Program-made: the position numbers and the translations under genes
Assembly: GCF_003259845.1 (NCBI RefSeq)
Contig: NZ_QLMJ01000006.1
Span: forward strand, 248,001-312,000
Origin: Actinoplanes lutulentus
Lineage (GTDB): Bacteria; Actinomycetota; Actinomycetes; Mycobacteriales; Micromonosporaceae
Direction: 5' to 3'
Length of the DNA: 64,000 nucleotides
Shown: piece by piece, positions 1 to 8,644 of the stretch
How the letters are laid out: each line of letters opens with the position of its first letter
Position numbering within the stretch: position 1 is the first letter of the stretch
The notes under the pieces: generated by a model
Told to the model about the DNA's origin: nothing
Seen by the model: only the letters and a program-made list of their open reading frames with translations
Database searches by the model: none

Positions 1-376
<376 letters not shown>

Positions 377-384
<8 letters not shown>

Positions 385-2230
385 TCTTGACCACGTCCTC
401 CAGCATGCTTTCCAGCGTGGCGGCGGTGAACGGAAGGCCGTTGACCTGGTTGAACGGGACCGCGTCGATCAGGAATTTCGAGCGGATCACCGAGGCCAGC
501 TGACCGAGGTTCATCTCCGGGACAACGACCTTTTCGTACGCTGCCAGCACCTCACCGAGGTTGGCCGGCAGCGGAGCGAGGTGGCGCAGGTGGGCCTGTG
601 CGATCGACAGGCCGCGCTGGCGCAGCGCCCGGCAGGCGGCTCCGATCGGGCCGTAGGTGGAACCCCAGCCGAGCACCAGCACTCGCGCGTTCTCTTCCGG
701 GTCCTCGACGTCGACGTCCGGCACCGGGATCGCGTCGATGCGCGCCTGCCGGATCCGGACCATGTGCTCGTGGTTCGCCGGGTCGTAGGAGATGTCGCCG
801 GTCTTGTCGGCTTTCTCCAGGCCGCCGATGCGGTGTTCGAGTCCGGGGGTGCCGGGGATGGCCCATGGTCGGGCCAGCGTCTCCGGATCTCGCAGATAGG
901 GCAGGAAGTGCCCGTCGGGAGCGTTCGGCGCCGTGGTGAACGCGACCGAGATGTCCGGCAGCTCGTCCACCGAGGGCAGCGACCACGGCTCGGAGCCGTT
1001 CGCCACGTAGTTGTCGGAGAGCAGGATGACCGGGGTGCGGTAGGTCAGCGCGATCCGCGACGCCTCCAGAGCGGCGTGGAAGCAGTCCGACGGCGACCGG
1101 GGTGCGATCACCGCGAGCGGCGCCTCGCCGTGCCGGCCGTACAGCGCCATGTTGAGGTCGGCCTGCTCGGTCTTGGTCGGCATGCCTGTCGACGGGCCGG
1201 CCCGCTGCACGTCGACGATGACCAGGGGCAACTCCAGCGCGATGGCGAGCGAGATGGTCTCGCTCTTGAGCGCCACACCCGGTCCGGACGTGGTGGTCAC
1301 GCCGAGCGCTCCGCCGTACGACGCGCCCAGTGCCGCCCCGATCGCGGCGATCTCGTCCTCGGCCTGCACCGTGGTGACGCCGAACCGCTTGTGCTTGGAG
1401 AGCTCGTGCAGGATGTCCGAGGCCGGGGTGATCGGGTACGCGCCGAGGAAGAGCGGCAGTTTCGACCGGACGGCCGAGGCCACCAGCCCGAGCGCGAGCG
1501 CCTGGTTGCCGGTGATGTTCCGGTACGTCCCGGGGCGCATCTTTGCCGGTTTCACCTCGTACCGAACCGTGAAGGCCTCGGTGGTCTCGCCGTAGTTCCA
1601 GCCGGCCTGCAGTGCGGTCTTGTTGACCACGACCAGGTCCGGACGCTTCGCGAACTTGCGCTCCAGGAACCGCAGGGTGGACTCGAACGGGCGGGAGTAC
1701 ATCCAGCTGAGCAGGCCGAGCGCGAACATGTTCTTGGCGCGTTCGGCGTCCTTTTTCGAGACGCCGAGCTCGGCCAGCGCGCCGACCGTCATCGAGGTGA
1801 GCGCGACCGGGTGAACCGCGTAGCTCTCCAGTGACCCGTCCTCAAGCGGGCTGACCTGGTAACCCACCTTGGCGAGGTTGCGCCGGGTGAACTCGTCGGT
1901 GTTCACGATGATGTCGGCGCCGGCCGGCAGGTCGGCGAGGTTGGCCTTGAGCGCCGCCGGGTTCATGGCGACCAGAACGTTCGGAGCGTCGCCGGGGGTC
2001 AGGATGTCGTAATCGGCGAAGTGCACCTGAAAGCTGGAGACCCCGGGCAGGGTGCCTGCCGGTGCGCGGATCTCGGCGGGAAAGTTCGGAAGGGTCGAGA
2101 TGTCGTTGCCGAGCTGCGCGGTCTCCGACGTGAATCGGTCCCCGGTGAGCTGCATCCCGTCGCCTGAGTCTCCGGCGAATCGGATGACTACTCGGTCCAG
2201 CTGCTCGACTCGCTTCGCGGGAGCGGCCAC
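377..2230 (-). CDS. korA: 2-oxoglutarate:ferredoxin oxidoreductase subunit alpha (gamma-alpha fusion)
   Basis: The large subunit partner of KorB, 617 residues. An N-terminal gamma-type domain (about residues 10-190, containing [16 protein letters not shown]) is fused to the pyrophosphate/pyrimidine-binding alpha domain ([15 protein letters not shown], then the [20 protein letters not shown] segment), as is usual in actinobacteria. I chose the GTG at 2230 because GGAGG lies 6 nt upstream; a TTG six bases earlier has no room for a ribosome site. It is first in a two-gene operon with korB. In actinobacteria KorAB can stand in for 2-oxoglutarate dehydrogenase and feed low-potential electrons to ferredoxin. 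Confidence 0.93.
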
Positions 2231-2420
2231 GTTCAACCTCCATAAGACGCGGTCCGGCGGCTTAAGTTTGTCGATGAGCCGGCCCGCAAATCGTCACTTC
2301 CAGACTACGTCGCCACTCCTTACAAAGCGGCCGCGGACCGTTGCCCACGGTAGCGGTGCGGACAAAGTCCCAGCCAGCAATGTCCACCATGCGGCACGTA
2401 ATTCGCGGGCCCTGGTCGGT

Positions 2421-2426
2421 TAGGCT
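2421..2426 (+). promoter_or_regulatory. -10 box for leaderless nuoA
   Basis: TAGGCT (TANNNT) ends 8 nt before the GTG of nuoA, so the transcript probably begins at the start codon. No Shine-Dalgarno sequence is present. Confidence 0.45.
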
Positions 2427-2434
2427 CCCCGATC

Positions 2435-2812
2435 GTGGACGGATATCTCGGTTCGTACGCGACGCTCGGGCTCGTCCTGGCCGCCGGAGTGCTGCTGTTC
2501 GTGGCCGCGTTCGGGGCGAACAGGCTGCTGCGGCCGTCGAACCCGGCGGAGCCGGTGGGCAAGCGGATCTCGTACGAGAGCGGCATCGACCCGGTCGGCG
2601 GGGACTGGGCTCAGGCGCAGATCCGGTACTACGTTTACGCGTACCTTTATGTCCTTTTTGCGGTTGAGGCCGTATTTCTCTTTCCGTGGGCGGTCATCTT
2701 CGACCGTCCGGAGTTCGGCGGCGCCGCCATCGCCGAGATGGGTGTCTTCGTCGCGGTGCTTGCGCTCGGGATCCTTTATGCGTGGCGTAAGCGCATTCTG
2801 ACCTGGACCTGA
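2435..2812 (+). CDS. nuoA: NADH-quinone oxidoreductase subunit A-like protein (orphan NuoA)
   Basis: A small membrane subunit of complex I, 125 residues, the normal NuoA length. It shows three membrane segments (about 8-30, 68-90, 97-117) and the family loop with KRISYESGIDPVGG followed by QIRYYVYAYLYVLFAVEAVF. No other nuo gene follows; the next gene is a DivIVA-domain protein. Its position beside korAB recalls Streptomyces, where a second nuo cluster lacking the NADH-dehydrogenase module lies near kor genes, so this may be a remnant or a dispersed subunit of a ferredoxin-linked complex (inference). The GTG start is leaderless, with TAGGCT 8 nt upstream. Confidence 0.88.
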   Translation: MDGYLGSYATLGLVLAAGVLLFVAAFGANRLLRPSNPAEPVGKRISYESGIDPVGGDWAQAQIRYYVYAYLYVLFAVEAVFLFPWAVIFDRPEFGGAAIAEMGVFVAVLALGILYAWRKRILTWT

Positions 2813-2892
2813 GCACCGGCCGCCCAGTTATGGGCGTCATCGACCGGGTGGCGGGCTCGCCACCGGAAAGCCGACATGTCAACATCGTGCGC

Positions 2893-3435
2893 ATGGGTCA
2901 GCTTCTGCTCTTCATCGTCGTGGCGCTCGTGGTCGCGACGATCGTCTTCGGCGTGACCGTTCTGCTGAGCGGGGGCGACTCCGGGCTGACCCCGGTCGAG
3001 CCCGACGGGCGTGCGGTACCGCTTCCCAGCGACCGTCCACTCGGCGAGTCCGACATCGGTAGCGCGCGATTCGACACGGTCTGGCGCGGTTACCGGATGA
3101 ACCAGGTCGACCAGGCGCTTCAGCGCGCGGCGTACGACATCGGTTACAAGGGTGAGCTGATCGGCGTGCTCGAGGCCGAGGTGTCCGCGCTGCGTGACGG
3201 CCGGCTCGAGGACGCCGACGCGCTGCGCCGCGCCCGTGAGGCGGCCGCGGTCCCGGCCCTCCCGGAGCCGCCGGCCGGCACCGAGGCCGCGCCGCACACC
3301 GACCTGATCAGCAGCGACGACCCGATCGACGAGGTCGCCGGCCTGCCGCCGCACGCGCGCTCCGAAGAGCCCGACGGCAAAAAAGCCGAAAAAGAAGAAG
3401 AGGACGCCGACGAAGAGCGGGCGGAGAGCCGGTGA
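2893..3435 (+). CDS. DivIVA-domain membrane protein
   Basis: A 180-residue protein with one N-terminal membrane segment (MGQLLLFIVVALVVATIVFG) and a short DivIVA-type motif at about 55-95 (FDTVWRGYRMNQVDQALQRA), followed by a charged Ala/Glu-rich tail ending in acidic and lysine runs. DivIVA-type motifs recognise curved membrane and organise polar growth in actinobacteria, but this small protein is not the main Wag31/DivIVA. I chose the ATG at 2893 because the membrane segment follows at once; an ATG at 2830 would add 21 residues without family character. Its stop overlaps the GTG of the next gene by 4 bp (GTGA), so the two are coupled. Confidence 0.8.
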   Translation: MGQLLLFIVVALVVATIVFGVTVLLSGGDSGLTPVEPDGRAVPLPSDRPLGESDIGSARFDTVWRGYRMNQVDQALQRAAYDIGYKGELIGVLEAEVSALRDGRLEDADALRRAREAAAVPALPEPPAGTEAAPHTDLISSDDPIDEVAGLPPHARSEEPDGKKAEKEEEDADEERAESR

Positions 3436-3935
3436 GCGCCGCGGAAGGTGGCCCAGCCGGCGGGCTGGGTGACGCGGCGAAGCCCGGCATCGGCGAGTTC
3501 ACCGCCACGGTCATCGTCAACGCGCCCGCGCCCACGGTCTTCGCCGCTTTCATGGACTGGGAGAAACAGTCCGAGTGGATCCCGTTCACCAAGGTCCGGG
3601 TCGTCGAGGGCGACGGCGGTGAGGGCAGCCTGGTCGAGGCGGTCACCGCGATCGGCCCGGCGGTGATCCGTGACGAGCTGCGCGTCGTGAAGGTCAACGC
3701 GCCGTTCGAGGTCCGGGTGGTGCACTGCGGCAAGGTGCTGCGTGGCCCCGGCTCGATGCGGTGCACGGCGATGTCCGGTGACCGTACCCAGGTCGTGATG
3801 CACGAGTGGTTCCACCTGCCGGCCGGGCCGGTCGGGAAGATCGCCTGGCCGGTGCTCTGGCCGGGCTCCAAGATCAGTTTCACCGGTGCGCTCAAGAAGT
3901 TCGGCCGCCTGGTGGAGCAGGGCCAGATTCCGTGA
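3432..3935 (+). CDS. SRPBCC (START-like) family protein
   Basis: A 167-residue helix-grip (Bet v1/START-like) protein. The core starts near residue 18 (GEFTATVIVNAPAPTVFAAF) with the typical DWEKQSEWIPFTKVRVVEGDG strand pattern, and ends in an amphipathic helix (GALKKFGRLVEQG). The fold binds hydrophobic ligands; no substrate can be read from the sequence. It overlaps the upstream DivIVA-domain gene and the downstream glycosylase gene by 4 bp each (GTGA junctions), so all three are translated from one message. Confidence 0.8.
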   Translation: MSAAEGGPAGGLGDAAKPGIGEFTATVIVNAPAPTVFAAFMDWEKQSEWIPFTKVRVVEGDGGEGSLVEAVTAIGPAVIRDELRVVKVNAPFEVRVVHCGKVLRGPGSMRCTAMSGDRTQVVMHEWFHLPAGPVGKIAWPVLWPGSKISFTGALKKFGRLVEQGQIP

Positions 3936-4507
3936 CCGACCTGGTGGTCGGCGACGACGGCCGGGCCCGCTGTTTCTGGGGCGGCAGCACACCCGATTAC
4001 CAGGCCTACCACGACACCGAGTGGGGAAAGCCGCTGCGCGGCGACGACGCGCTCTTCGAACGGCTCACCCTGGAGGCCTTCCAGTCCGGGCTGTCGTGGA
4101 TCACGATCCTGCGCAAGCGCCCGGCGTTCCGGGCCGCCTTCGACGACTTCTCGATCGCCAAGGTCGCGGCGTACTCCGAGGCCGACGCGACCCGCCTGAT
4201 GGCCGACGCCGGCATCGTCCGTAACCGGATGAAGGTCGACGCCGCGCTGCACAACGCCAAGGTCGCCGCGGAGCTGCCGGACGGCCTCTCCGCTCTGCTG
4301 TGGTCGTTCGCGCCTCTTAAGAAGCCGCGCCCCGCGACACGCGTGGACGTGCCGGCCATCACGCCCGAGTCCACAACACTCGCCAAGAGCCTGAAAAAGC
4401 AGGGTTTCAAATTCGTCGGACCCACCACCGCGTACGCGTTGATGCAGGCCACCGGCATGGTGGACGACCACCTGATCGGCTGTTGGGTCCCACCGGTCAC
4501 CGCCTGA
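3932..4507 (+). CDS. tag: DNA-3-methyladenine glycosylase I
   Basis: Excises 3-methyladenine from alkylated DNA as the first step of base-excision repair. The 191-residue protein has the Tag signature: RCFWGG with the first zinc-ligand Cys, YHDTEWGKP with the catalytic-pocket Glu, FERLTLEAFQSGLSWITILRKR, and the C-terminal KFVGPTTAYALMQATGMVDDH with the second metal-site region (DDHLIGCW). The GTG at 3932 is chosen because it overlaps the SRPBCC stop and gives the expected N-terminus; an open frame extends further upstream but without homology. It is the last gene of the coupled DivIVA-SRPBCC-tag run. Confidence 0.93.
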   Translation: MTDLVVGDDGRARCFWGGSTPDYQAYHDTEWGKPLRGDDALFERLTLEAFQSGLSWITILRKRPAFRAAFDDFSIAKVAAYSEADATRLMADAGIVRNRMKVDAALHNAKVAAELPDGLSALLWSFAPLKKPRPATRVDVPAITPESTTLAKSLKKQGFKFVGPTTAYALMQATGMVDDHLIGCWVPPVTA

Positions 4508-4532
4508 GGCGCCGCGTGATGAGATGGACCGC

Positions 4533-5066
4533 ATGGCGCAGTGGTCAGTGATCATCCCGGACGAGCAGTGGGCGACCGAGCGGTTGTTCCAGCACGATGT
4601 CGTGACAGTGGCGAGCGGGCCCACCGAGGCCTCAGCCGGTGACGAGGTGCTGCTGGTCGCCGAGGAACGCGTCGTGGCGCTGGCCCGGGTGGAGAAGACC
4701 GACGGCGGCGATCTGGTCCTCGGTTACCTGCGGCGGGCGTTTGACGAGCCGGTCCCGGCGGACGATCTGGCCGGCGACGGCACGGTGACCGCGATCGGCG
4801 AGGAACTGTTCCGGCGGCTGGCCGGTCGGCTCGGCGCCCAGGCCGACAAGAAGGCGTGGCTGGTCAGCGTGGCCATGCCGATCGAGGCGACAAGCCCGGC
4901 CGAGGCGGTCCGCCAGTTCTGGTCGCACATCGCCGAGCTGGGTCCGCAGGAGCTGCCGACCTATGTCTGGCCGTCCGGCGACGAGCTGGCGATGCAGGCG
5001 TTCGTCCTCGGGGCCGAGGCGAACCAGGACCCCGAGGAAGAAGACGAGGAAGAAGACAAGGACTAG
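4533..5066 (+). CDS. Hypothetical protein with acidic tail
   Basis: A 177-residue soluble protein I cannot assign. It opens MAQWSVIIPDEQWATERLFQ and has a small beta-rich region (GDEVLLVAEERVVALARVEK, residues about 38-57) that resembles an EVE/PUA-like fold, then a helical region and a tail of Glu/Asp residues (PEEEDEEEDKD). A second ATG three codons upstream is also possible. It lies 25 bp downstream of tag and may share its transcript. Codon use is like its neighbours, so I am confident that it is coding but not of any function. Confidence 0.65.
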   Translation: MAQWSVIIPDEQWATERLFQHDVVTVASGPTEASAGDEVLLVAEERVVALARVEKTDGGDLVLGYLRRAFDEPVPADDLAGDGTVTAIGEELFRRLAGRLGAQADKKAWLVSVAMPIEATSPAEAVRQFWSHIAELGPQELPTYVWPSGDELAMQAFVLGAEANQDPEEEDEEEDKD

Positions 5067-5896
5067 CGGCCGTTGAAGACCGGCTTCTGCTTGTTCAGGA
5101 ACGCGCTGACCGCGGCCTTGTGGTCCTCGGTCCCACCGCAGATCGACTGGGCCTGAGCCTCGGCGGCCAGAGCGTCGGAGAGCGTGCCGGCGTCGCCGAT
5201 GGAGAGCTCCCGCTTGATCGCGCCGTACGCCACGGTCGGCCCGGCGGCGAGCCGCGAGGCGAGCTCCTGAGCGGCCGGCAGCACCTGCTCGTCGTCCTCT
5301 TGGAGCCGGGTGAGCAGCCCGATCCGGTACGCCTCCTCGGCCTTCACCGGCTGAGCCAGCAGCAGCAGCTCCACGGCCTTGGCGTGGCCGACGATCCGGG
5401 GCAGCGACCACGAGATGCCGCTGTCGCCGGCCAGGGCGACGTTGGCGAACGCCATCAGGAACTTGGTCGACGGCCCGCCGATCCGGAAGTCGGCGAGCAG
5501 GGACAGCGACGCGCCGGCGCCGGCCGCCATGCCACGGACCGCCGCGATGACCGGCTTCGGCATGCTCGCGAGACGCTGCGCGATCGGGTTGTAATGCACC
5601 TGGACCGTGTTCAGGTCGGTCGACCCGGACTCCAGCAGCGTCGCGTGCTCACGAAGGTCCTGACCGGCGCTGAAGGCGCCACCCGCACCGGCGAGCACGA
5701 TGGCCCGGACCGACCGGTCGCTCTCCAGCTGGGCGAGGGTGTCCCGCAGCGCCTCTTTGAGGTCGACGGTGAACGAGTTCATCGCGTCGGGGCGGTTCAG
5801 GGTGAGCGTGGCGACCGCGTCGGTGCGGTCGACGAGCAGGGAATCCGCCTTTAGTCCGTTCACGGGTGGCGGGTGGGGAGGTCGGATGGCGGTCAT
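5063..5896 (-). CDS. Enoyl-CoA hydratase/isomerase family protein
   Basis: A crotonase-fold enzyme of 277 residues, likely hydrating or isomerising an enoyl-CoA in beta-oxidation or phenylacetate catabolism. Visible features are TLNRPDAMNSFT near the N-terminus, the oxyanion-hole segment AGAGGAFSAGQDLREH, the second oxyanion segment KPVIAAVRGMAAGAGASLSL, and an Asp in the usual catalytic loop (NVALAGDSGISWSLPRIVG), a pattern shared with PaaG-type isomerase/hydratases. The ATG at 5896 overlaps the paaX stop (ATGA), so it is translated with the regulator. That linkage suggests a role in aromatic or phenylacetyl-CoA metabolism (inference). Its 3' end overlaps the convergent upstream gene by 4 bp. 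Confidence 0.9.
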   Translation of the reverse strand: MTAIRPPHPPPVNGLKADSLLVDRTDAVATLTLNRPDAMNSFTVDLKEALRDTLAQLESDRSVRAIVLAGAGGAFSAGQDLREHATLLESGSTDLNTVQVHYNPIAQRLASMPKPVIAAVRGMAAGAGASLSLLADFRIGGPSTKFLMAFANVALAGDSGISWSLPRIVGHAKAVELLLLAQPVKAEEAYRIGLLTRLQEDDEQVLPAAQELASRLAAGPTVAYGAIKRELSIGDAGTLSDALAAEAQAQSICGGTEDHKAAVSAFLNKQKPVFNGR

Positions 5897-6699
5897 GAGT
5901 CTGAGAATCCCACACGGCTTCCACGCATGGCCGATTGCAGGCAACGTTCCACGTAGCGGTCGGCGGCCGGGCGCAGCCGCAACGCGTGCTTGTCGAAGAA
6001 TCCGGCGGCCCGGGCTCCGGGCCACCCGGCCGGCAGCAGCGACGAGGGAAGCTGCGGGTCCTGGAAGAGGAACGACCGCCAGGCGTGCACCAGCTGGAAC
6101 CGCGCGGCGTACGCCTCCTCATCGGAACTACGCGGAGTGATCGCCTTGACGACAGGCCGCAGGGTCGTCACGAAGTCCTCGTAAGACTGCCCGATTCGCC
6201 GGAGATCCCACGCTTGGTCGACGATTGAGGCGGAACCTGCCGTATGGCTGGCGCTGAACCGCTCGAATTTCGCGCCGGCCTCGGTGAGCGCCGCCTCTAA
6301 TTCTTCCGACGCGCGCGGCGCCACCCAGACCTGTTCGCTGAGCGATCCGTACCCGAGAAAGTTGAGCCGGGCGGCGTCCCGGCGGGCGAGCGGCGGCTCG
6401 TGCAGAAGGATCATGTCGAACCGGCCGTCCCAGCCTCCGCGACCGGTTCTGTACACCCGGCCGGCCGCCTCGTCGAGCCGCCGTGCGGCCTTCGGGGTGA
6501 GTAGATAGCCAGGTCCGGACGCCAGGCGGAGCGGATGGAGCCAACCTTGGCGCACCATTCGCGACACCGCTGTACGAACCGCCGGGGCCGCGATGTCGAG
6601 CGGAGCGAGCAGTTTTACGAGGGCCGCGACCGGGGCTCGGGAGCCACGAGCACGCAGGTAATCGCCGTACAGGTCGAAGAGTGCTGACCGCGCCTGCAT
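5893..6699 (-). CDS. paaX: PaaX family transcriptional regulator
   Basis: A GntR-related repressor of 268 residues whose family senses phenylacetyl-CoA and represses phenylacetate catabolism. It begins MQARSALFDLYGDYLRARGS and continues with a winged helix (residues about 20-90; VRTAVSRMVRQGWLHPLR is the recognition region), the central PaaX domain (WDGRFDMILLHEP) and the C-terminal all-alpha domain (HAWRSFLFQDPQLPSSLLP). I chose the ATG at 6699 because an ATG at 6747 would place the operator inside the coding region. The inverted repeat 11 nt upstream suggests autorepression. The next gene, an enoyl-CoA hydratase, is coupled by ATGA overlap. Confidence 0.9.
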   Translation of the reverse strand: MQARSALFDLYGDYLRARGSRAPVAALVKLLAPLDIAAPAVRTAVSRMVRQGWLHPLRLASGPGYLLTPKAARRLDEAAGRVYRTGRGGWDGRFDMILLHEPPLARRDAARLNFLGYGSLSEQVWVAPRASEELEAALTEAGAKFERFSASHTAGSASIVDQAWDLRRIGQSYEDFVTTLRPVVKAITPRSSDEEAYAARFQLVHAWRSFLFQDPQLPSSLLPAGWPGARAAGFFDKHALRLRPAADRYVERCLQSAMRGSRVGFSDS

Positions 6700-6709
6700 G
6701 ACCGCACAT

Positions 6710-6748
6710 TGTGACAGCCGAAAAGGCGATATGCTAGATGCTGTCACA
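6710..6748. promoter_or_regulatory. Inverted-repeat operator upstream of paaX
   Basis: Perfect 9-bp arms TGTGACAGC (6710-6718) and GCTGTCACA (6740-6748) lie 30 bp apart centre to centre, three helical turns. Between them on the minus strand is TAGCAT, a plausible -10 box. Long-spaced arms are also seen in E. coli PaaX operators, so this is most likely the autoregulatory site. Confidence 0.7.
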
Positions 6749-6973
6749 TCCGCCCGGGCTGGGTTTGGGTTCGCCGGTGTTCATCAGGGAAAATGTTTGA
6801 TCGGCACGGTGGGCCGCATCGCGTTGACACGTGAAACGGCCTGTACGGCCGCCGGTCGGAAACGAGCACCGCGTCGCGTGGGGCTGAGCACGTGACGGGG
6901 CTGCTGGACATTCCAGGAGCAAGTGGCTGTGGGGCAACCCACCGACCCTGACGTAGGTCTGAGGGGAGACAAG

Positions 6974-7141
6974 ATGGCGGCGATGAAGCCGCGGACGGGC
7001 GATGGTCCGCTGGAGGTCACCAAAGAGGGTCGTGGCATCGTCATGCGCGTCCCGCTGGAGGGTGGTGGCCGTCTCGTCGTTGAGATGACTCCGGACGAGG
7101 CCAACGCGCTGGGTGACGCGTTGAAGTCGATCGCCGGCTGA
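6974..7141 (+). CDS. DUF3117 family protein
   Basis: A 55-residue actinobacterial protein of unknown function, matching the family end to end: MAAMKPRTGDGPLEVTKEGR, then an antiparallel beta region (IVMRVPLEGGGRLVVEMTPD) and EANALGDALKSIAG. GAGGGGAG precedes the ATG at 6974 by a normal distance. It is a single-gene unit closed by a strong terminator 12 bp after the stop. Confidence 0.9.
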   Translation: MAAMKPRTGDGPLEVTKEGRGIVMRVPLEGGGRLVVEMTPDEANALGDALKSIAG

Positions 7142-7153
7142 CGTTTCACGCGA

Positions 7154-7187
7154 GCCCGCCGGTACGGTACCGCCCGTACCGGCGGGC
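7154..7187 (+). terminator. Intrinsic terminator after the DUF3117 gene
   Basis: A perfect 14-bp stem (GCCCGCCGGTACGG with its complement) closes a 6-nt loop at 7168-7173 and is followed by TTT. Confidence 0.85.
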
Positions 7188-7218
7188 TTTCCACGTCTTA
7201 CGGAAAGGTCATCCTCCC

Positions 7219-8628
7219 GTGTTCGACATCCGCATGACCGACACTTCCGACAAGTCGGCGACCTGGATCGTGCCGGTCGGTCCGGACGGACCACAGCCGG
7301 CCGGTGATCTCGACGCCGAGTTGGGCGCGCTGGTCGGACAGACGGAAAGCGCAGGTCAGGCAGGCCGGGTCACGGTGCTGTCGCGACCGGTCGGCCGGCC
7401 CTCCCGAGTTCTTCTCGCGGGCATCGGCGACGGCGACGAGGCGGACTGGCGCGCTGCCGGCGCCGCCGCGGTCCGCGCGGCCGGCGACGACGAGATCCTT
7501 GAAGTGATCCTCCCGGCCGAGGTCGGTGAGACCGCTCTGCGCGGCCTCGCCGAAGGCCTCTGGTTGGGCGGCTACCGCTATCGCGAGGCCATCAGAGCGG
7601 CTCGCTCCAGCGAGGTGCGGCTCATCCTGAGCGAGACCCTTGGGTACGCGAGAAGCCTCACCCTGGCACGCGCCACCGCCGCCGCCACGTGGCTGGCACG
7701 GGACCTGACGAACACGCCGTCCTCGGTGAAGAACCCGGAGTGGTTCGCCGGCCAGATCGTCGCTGAGGCGGCCGGTCGCACCGGCCTGACGGTCACCGTC
7801 CGGGCCGGCGACGAGCTGGAACGCTTCGGCGGGCTGCGCGCGGTCGGCGGCGGCTCGATCTCACCGCCCCGGTTCGTGGAGCTCTCCTGGCAGCCGGCCG
7901 GCGCGACAACGCACGTGGTCCTGGTCGGCAAGGGCATCACGTTCGACACCGGCGGCATCTCGATCAAGCCGCGCGACGGCATGAAGCTGATGAAGAAAGA
8001 CATGGGCGGCGCCGCTGCGGTCGTCGCGGCCACGCTGGGCGCAGCCGATCTGAACCTTCCGGTTCGCATCACCGCGCTGCTGCCGCTCGCCGAGAACGCG
8101 ATCAGCGGCTCGGCGTTCCGCCCCGGTGACGTGATCACCCACTACGACGGCTCGACCAGCGAGAACACCAACTCCGACGCCGAGGGCCGGATCGTGCTGG
8201 CCGACGCTCTGGCGTACGCGGCCGAGCAACTCTCGCCCGACGTGGTGCTCAACCTCGCCACCCTGACCGGGGCGAACGCGGTGGCGCTCGGCAAGCGCAC
8301 CGCCGCCCTCTACAGCCCCGACGACCAGCTGGCCGAGGCTCTCGCCGGGGCCGGCGCCGCGGCGGGGGAGCGGATGTGGCGGCTGCCGCTGGCCGACGAC
8401 TACACCGACAACCTGCGCAGCGACATCGCGGACCGGGTCAGCGCGCCGGCCGGGCCGGGCTCGGTGATGGCCGCGCTGTTCCTGCGCGACTTCTTCACCG
8501 GCACCCGCTGGGCGCACCTGGACATGTCCGCGCCGAGCTGGTCCGACGCCGACGACCTGGACCTCTCCAAGGGCGCCACCGGCTGGGGCGCCCGCACCCT
8601 CCTCAGATACCTGGCGGCGTTGTCCTGA
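7219..8628 (+). CDS. pepA: Leucyl aminopeptidase (M17 family)
   Basis: A cytosolic two-metal aminopeptidase releasing N-terminal residues from peptides; 469 residues. The N-terminal macro-like domain is followed by the M17 catalytic domain: GKGITFDTGGISIKP with metal-ligand Lys and Asp, KKDMGGAAAV with the next Asp, and NSDAEGRIVLADALAYA, the M17 signature (NTDAEGR in most members) with the metal-binding Asp-Ala-Glu and catalytic Arg. The GTG at 7219 is taken with a modest GGAAAGG upstream; an ATG five codons later is an alternative. It lies 30 bp after the DUF3117 terminator, so it is probably separately transcribed. Confidence 0.94.
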   Translation: MFDIRMTDTSDKSATWIVPVGPDGPQPAGDLDAELGALVGQTESAGQAGRVTVLSRPVGRPSRVLLAGIGDGDEADWRAAGAAAVRAAGDDEILEVILPAEVGETALRGLAEGLWLGGYRYREAIRAARSSEVRLILSETLGYARSLTLARATAAATWLARDLTNTPSSVKNPEWFAGQIVAEAAGRTGLTVTVRAGDELERFGGLRAVGGGSISPPRFVELSWQPAGATTHVVLVGKGITFDTGGISIKPRDGMKLMKKDMGGAAAVVAATLGAADLNLPVRITALLPLAENAISGSAFRPGDVITHYDGSTSENTNSDAEGRIVLADALAYAAEQLSPDVVLNLATLTGANAVALGKRTAALYSPDDQLAEALAGAGAAAGERMWRLPLADDYTDNLRSDIADRVSAPAGPGSVMAALFLRDFFTGTRWAHLDMSAPSWSDADDLDLSKGATGWGARTLLRYLAALS

Positions 8629-8644
8629 GCGCGACCAGAGCCAG

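Noticed and set aside
2415..2433. Iron-box (IdeR/DmdR)-like match before nuoA, and a similar one before the phzF gene near 14230
   Set aside because: Each matches about 13 of 19 positions, mostly through the TTAGG and -10 sequence, which is too weak to call.
6819..6837. ParB parS-like site near GTTGACACGTGAAAC
   Set aside because: Only one half matches TGTTTCACGTGAAACA; the window is not near an origin.
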